From: Ignavibacteriales bacterium
GTDB taxonomy: Bacteria; Bacteroidota; Ignavibacteria; Ignavibacteriales; Melioribacteraceae
Reading direction: 5' to 3'
Length of the DNA: 8,546 nucleotides
Assembly (NCBI GenBank): GCA_007280825.1
Contig: QYQI01000046.1
Location: 1 to 8,546, forward strand
Shown here: positions 6,761-8,546 of the stretch, one piece after another
Numbering within the stretch: the first letter of the stretch is position 1
How the letters are laid out: each line of letters begins with the position of its first letter
Notes under the pieces: model-generated
What the model was told of the DNA's origin: nothing
The model's database searches: none
Seen by the model: the letters and a program-made list of their open reading frames with translations, nothing else
Program-made: the position numbers and the translations under genes

Positions 6761-7444
6761 ATGAAATTTCTAACAGACATTTCCGATTTTTTCCTTCCCC
6801 GTTTCTGTCCTTCTTGCAAATACAAACTTACAAGTACAGAAGTTGTTGTATGCAATTCTTGTTTATCAAAAATAAAACATGCCGATAGTGAAAGAATCGA
6901 AATTGAATTCACAAGAAAATTTAAGAATGAGAAGATCATAAAAGGATTTACTTCCCTCTTTGTTTTTGAGAAAGATAAAGAGCTTCAGGATATAATCCAC
7001 GATCTGAAGTACAACGGTAAATTCAGTATCGGAATTTTCCTCGGTAAATTATTAGCCGCTGCTGTAAATGATAAAATTCAAGAATGGAAAATTGATTTGA
7101 TCGTTCCGATTCCTCTTCATCACTTAAAGCGAGCGGAACGCGGGTACAATCAATCAGATTTTATTGCAAAAGGAATGAAAAAGATTTTACTTGTTCCGGT
7201 AAAAAGCAGATTGATAAAGCGCGTCCGTTTTACGGAGACACAGACAACTATGAACTTAGTTGAGAGAAAAGAAAATATGAAAGATGCTTTCGCTCTCCGC
7301 CGCAATAAATTATTACTAAATAAAAATGTGCTGTTGATAGACGATGTTATAACTACAGGGGCTACAACCTCGGAATGTGGAAGGATTCTATTAGAATGCG
7401 GTGCGGCTAATGTCTATGCGGCTTCAGTGGCAATCGCGGATTAA
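6761..7444 (+). CDS. comF: ComF family protein (zinc ribbon plus phosphoribosyltransferase domain)
   Basis: 227 residues, usual for ComF/GntX proteins. The N-terminus has a CPSC...CNSC zinc ribbon (Cys16, Cys19, Cys31, Cys34). The rest is a type I phosphoribosyltransferase fold: IVPIPLHHLKRAERGYNQS (114-132) is a family hallmark, and LLIDDVITTGAT (191-202) is the PRPP-binding loop with both acidic residues present. In naturally competent bacteria ComF supports uptake of single-stranded DNA in the cytoplasm and is reported to contact primosome and recombination proteins; its phosphoribosyl substrate is unknown. No other competence gene is in the window. It is the last gene of the plus-strand group, 9 bases after the hemerythrin, with a weak ribosome binding site. 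It converges on the lipoprotein gene across the repeat region. Confidence 0.93.
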   Translation: MKFLTDISDFFLPRFCPSCKYKLTSTEVVVCNSCLSKIKHADSERIEIEFTRKFKNEKIIKGFTSLFVFEKDKELQDIIHDLKYNGKFSIGIFLGKLLAAAVNDKIQEWKIDLIVPIPLHHLKRAERGYNQSDFIAKGMKKILLVPVKSRLIKRVRFTETQTTMNLVERKENMKDAFALRRNKLLLNKNVLLIDDVITTGATTSECGRILLECGAANVYAASVAIAD

Positions 7445-7472
7445 CTTCTATTTCTTTCGACCTCACCCTTTG

Positions 7473-7497
7473 TCCCTCTCCTTGTAAAGGAGAGGGA
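7473..7497. repeat. Hairpin 1 of the double repeat
   Basis: Perfect inverted repeat of 11 bases, TCCCTCTCCTT (7473-7483) and AAGGAGAGGGA (7487-7497), with a 3-base loop GTA. No T-run follows on either strand, so it is not a standard Rho-independent terminator. Confidence 0.85.
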
Positions 7498-7523
7498 ACT
7501 AGTAAAGGAAAGGGAATCTTGAG

Positions 7524-7552
7524 AACCCCTCTCCTTAAAAAGGAGAGGGGTT
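7524..7552. repeat. Hairpin 2 of the double repeat
   Basis: Perfect inverted repeat of 13 bases, AACCCCTCTCCTT (7524-7536) and AAGGAGAGGGGTT (7540-7552), with a 3-base loop AAA. It shares the CCCTCTCCTT core with hairpin 1. It could slow or end transcription arriving from comF, but it lacks a terminal T-run. Confidence 0.85.
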
Positions 7553-7587
7553 GGGTAAGGTTAAAAAATATTCCATATGCGGGAAAA

Positions 7588-8025
7588 TTATTGTTTAGTA
7601 TATTCAAGTGTCATAGGTAATACAGCTCCAGTCGAAGGGTCGGTAGTTGTAGAATCTAGCTGTAAGATATTTCCATTAACTCGATAAGGTAAAGTCATTG
7701 TAGTTCCTGTAGTGGCATTTGCAATTATGGAACCATTTGAAACACTCCATGTACCGCTCTCGTTTGTTGTTTGCCCGTTAGTTGTTTGCGTCTGCTGATA
7801 TGTTTTATCACTCCTTAATGTTACTGTCATAGTAATACCTGCTTGCTGTGGAGTATAGTTTACTTTTCCTTGCGGAGTTGTCACTATTACTTTTGTCAAA
7901 ACCCACGTTCCCACCAGATCATCTCCAGATGCAGTTGGATTACTGTCATCTTTCTTGCATCCATATGCTATGATTAGAACAATTGCGGCGAGAATAAAAA
8001 GAAAGGATCTTCTTAGATTCAACAT
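7588..8025 (-). CDS. Small lipoprotein with lipocalin-like domain
   Basis: 145 residues. A lipoprotein signal peptide (basic MLNLRR, hydrophobic core, then IAYGC with the lipidated Cys23) precedes a short linker and a lipocalin-like beta-barrel domain. LVGTWVLTKV (37-46) is the family's opening G-x-W strand, SGTWSVSNGSI (90-100) is the matching central strand, and LQLDS (121-125) leads to the end. Such domains are common in Bacteroidota as small secreted proteins of unknown ligand. The residues after the cysteine, CKKDD, are charged and acidic, resembling the surface-export signal described for Bacteroidota lipoproteins. The middle is rich in Thr, Gln and Asn. The ATG at 8025 follows an AGGAGG at ideal spacing, much stronger than any other ribosome binding site here. 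It stands alone between the repeat and the xdhC-like gene. Confidence 0.85.
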   Translation of the reverse strand: MLNLRRSFLFILAAIVLIIAYGCKKDDSNPTASGDDLVGTWVLTKVIVTTPQGKVNYTPQQAGITMTVTLRSDKTYQQTQTTNGQTTNESGTWSVSNGSIIANATTGTTMTLPYRVNGNILQLDSTTTDPSTGAVLPMTLEYTKQ

Positions 8026-8030
8026 CTGTT

Positions 8031-8036
8031 CCTCCT
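8031..8036 (-). promoter_or_regulatory. Strong ribosome binding site of the lipoprotein gene
   Basis: The minus strand reads AGGAGG, 5 bases before the ATG at 8025. It is the only full consensus in the window, suggesting efficient translation of this gene. Confidence 0.8.
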
Positions 8037-8041
8037 TTTAA

Positions 8042-8114
8042 TTATTTATTTTGAATAAATAAATAGTCAGAGCTGTTACTCTGCCTTTATTTTAAAAACT
8101 TTTATTTATTTCAA
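8042..8114. repeat. AT-rich nested inverted repeats upstream of the lipoprotein gene
   Basis: TTATTTATT (8042-8050) pairs perfectly with AATAAATAA (8054-8062) around a 3-base loop. TTGAATAAATAAA (8051-8063) is also matched, with one extra base, by the complement of 8101-8114. CAGAG (8068-8072) pairs with CTCTG (8079-8083) in between. These lie in the 155-base gap 8026-8180, which otherwise holds no gene and no clear promoter. They may be a regulatory or leader structure, or simply a by-product of AT-rich sequence. Confidence 0.4.
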
Positions 8115-8180
8115 TAATATCATTTTTCTCAAAAAACTGCCCCTTGTGGTAAGTGCAACTTAAAGTAAAAACCAATTATT

Positions 8181-8546
8181 TCAAAAAATCTTCTTTTCAT
8201 ATTTAACAGATTGTATCTCAGCGGCAATGGAAAGTGCAATTTCGTAAGCAGTATCTCCGCCAATCTTCAATCCAATCGGCATGTGAAGTTTGGAGAGATC
8301 TATGTTTGCATCAATTTCAGTTTTAAGATTGTTAATCATTGCAGCGGCTTTAGCACGCGAAGCAATTATTCCAATATACTTCTTAACTAAATTTCTGCTG
8401 TACAATGTTTTTAAGATTTCATAATCAAATAGATGTCCGTAAGTAACAGCAACAAAATAAGAATCATCAGCCGGAATAAACTGTTCTACAAAATCTTTGT
8501 ATTCCATATAAATGCAATTAATTCCTTTGGCTTTATTCTTTTCAAA
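8181..8546 (-). CDS. XdhC/CoxI family protein, C-terminal part (cut by window edge)
   Basis: The last 121 residues; the frame is open through position 8546 with no stop, so the 5' part lies outside the window. The Met at 8507 is internal. XdhC-type proteins bind molybdenum cofactor and help fit it into xanthine dehydrogenase-type enzymes; others of the family serve CO dehydrogenase-type enzymes or have unknown roles. The visible part is the Rossmann-like C-terminal domain: FVAVTYGHLFDYEILKTLY (the usual T-H/R-G-H-x-x-D pattern with Tyr in place of Thr/Arg), then YIGIIASRAK, then the hallmark HMPIGLKIGGDTAYEIALS near the end. The sequence before the Met (FEKNKAKGINCIY) also fits this domain. 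The molybdoenzyme it would serve is not in the window, so the partner is unknown. No gene symbol is given because several paralogues share this domain. Confidence 0.85.
   Translation of the reverse strand, partial: FEKNKAKGINCIYMEYKDFVEQFIPADDSYFVAVTYGHLFDYEILKTLYSRNLVKKYIGIIASRAKAAAMINNLKTEIDANIDLSKLHMPIGLKIGGDTAYEIALSIAAEIQSVKYEKKIF

Larger units (their letters stand above)
7461..7560. repeat. Double-hairpin palindromic repeat between convergent genes
   Basis: About 100 bases with two near-perfect hairpins, in which the outer ends are also inverted copies: CCTCACCC at 7461-7468 on the left, CCTTACCC read from 7560 on the other strand. Between the hairpins, GTAAAGGAAAGGGA (7502-7515) is a degraded direct copy of the arm at 7485-7497. 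It looks like an interspersed repeat of the REP/MITE kind, by its CCCTCTCCTT/AAGGAGAGGG arms. No target-site duplication is evident. It is unusually GC-rich for this window. Confidence 0.75.

Noticed and set aside
6757..6939. Minus-strand open frame of 60 codons at the comF start
   Set aside because: Antisense to the comF zinc ribbon, which is clearly coding on the plus strand.
7473..7552. The hairpins as Rho-independent terminators
   Set aside because: Stems are strong but no T-run follows on either strand, and the shared arms point to a repeat element instead.
7445..7587. CRISPR array
   Set aside because: Only two hairpin copies with no unique spacers of equal length and no cas genes.
7407..7607. 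Minus-strand open frame of 66 codons across the repeat
   Set aside because: Its translation contains PSPLQGEG and FLRRG, which is simply the hairpin repeat arms read as protein. It also overlaps the 3' ends of comF and the lipoprotein gene.

Overview
The window is AT-rich, gene-dense bacterial DNA. Most genes have weak Shine-Dalgarno sequences, two of them start with TTG, and the gene set is that of a Gram-negative cell (outer-membrane-like protein, lipoprotein, von Willebrand A membrane protein). The protein style and a GGAGAGGG hairpin repeat suggest the Bacteroidota/Chlorobiota side, perhaps an Ignavibacteria-type organism. That placement is inference; no rRNA or other marker is present to confirm it.

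Layout. (1) Positions 1-3232, all minus strand and read right to left: a secreted, probably outer-membrane protein; an orphan amino-DNA methyltransferase with permuted motif order; xseA and xseB (both subunits of exonuclease VII); and the first 38 codons of dxs, which leaves the window on the left. The methyltransferase-xseA and xseA-xseB junctions are 4-base ATGA overlaps, and the other gaps are 6 and 25 bases, so this looks like one operon. (2) Positions 3233-3397: a divergent intergenic region with a TATATTTG box that fits a Bacteroidota-type -10 element. (3) Positions 3398-7444, plus strand: surE, a 712-residue von Willebrand A membrane protein, a bacteriohemerythrin and comF, with gaps of 7, 14 and 9 bases, probably a second operon. 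(4) Positions 7445-7587: a double-hairpin repeat lying between convergent genes. (5) Positions 7588-8025, minus: a small lipocalin-like lipoprotein with an unusually strong ribosome binding site. (6) Positions 8026-8180: AT-rich, with inverted repeats. (7) Positions 8181-8546, minus: the C-terminal part of an XdhC/CoxI-family protein that runs off the right edge.

Functionally, most of the window is housekeeping: DNA repair (exonuclease VII), isoprenoid precursor synthesis (Dxs), nucleotide phosphatase (SurE), DNA uptake or purine-related phosphoribosyltransferase fold (ComF), oxygen or iron handling (hemerythrin) and molybdoenzyme maturation (XdhC). I see no convincing new defence or mobile system. 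The items most worth a second look are the motif-permuted orphan methyltransferase coupled to exonuclease VII, the unknown outer-membrane-like protein at the head of that operon, the possible surface-export signal on the lipoprotein, and the hairpin repeat.
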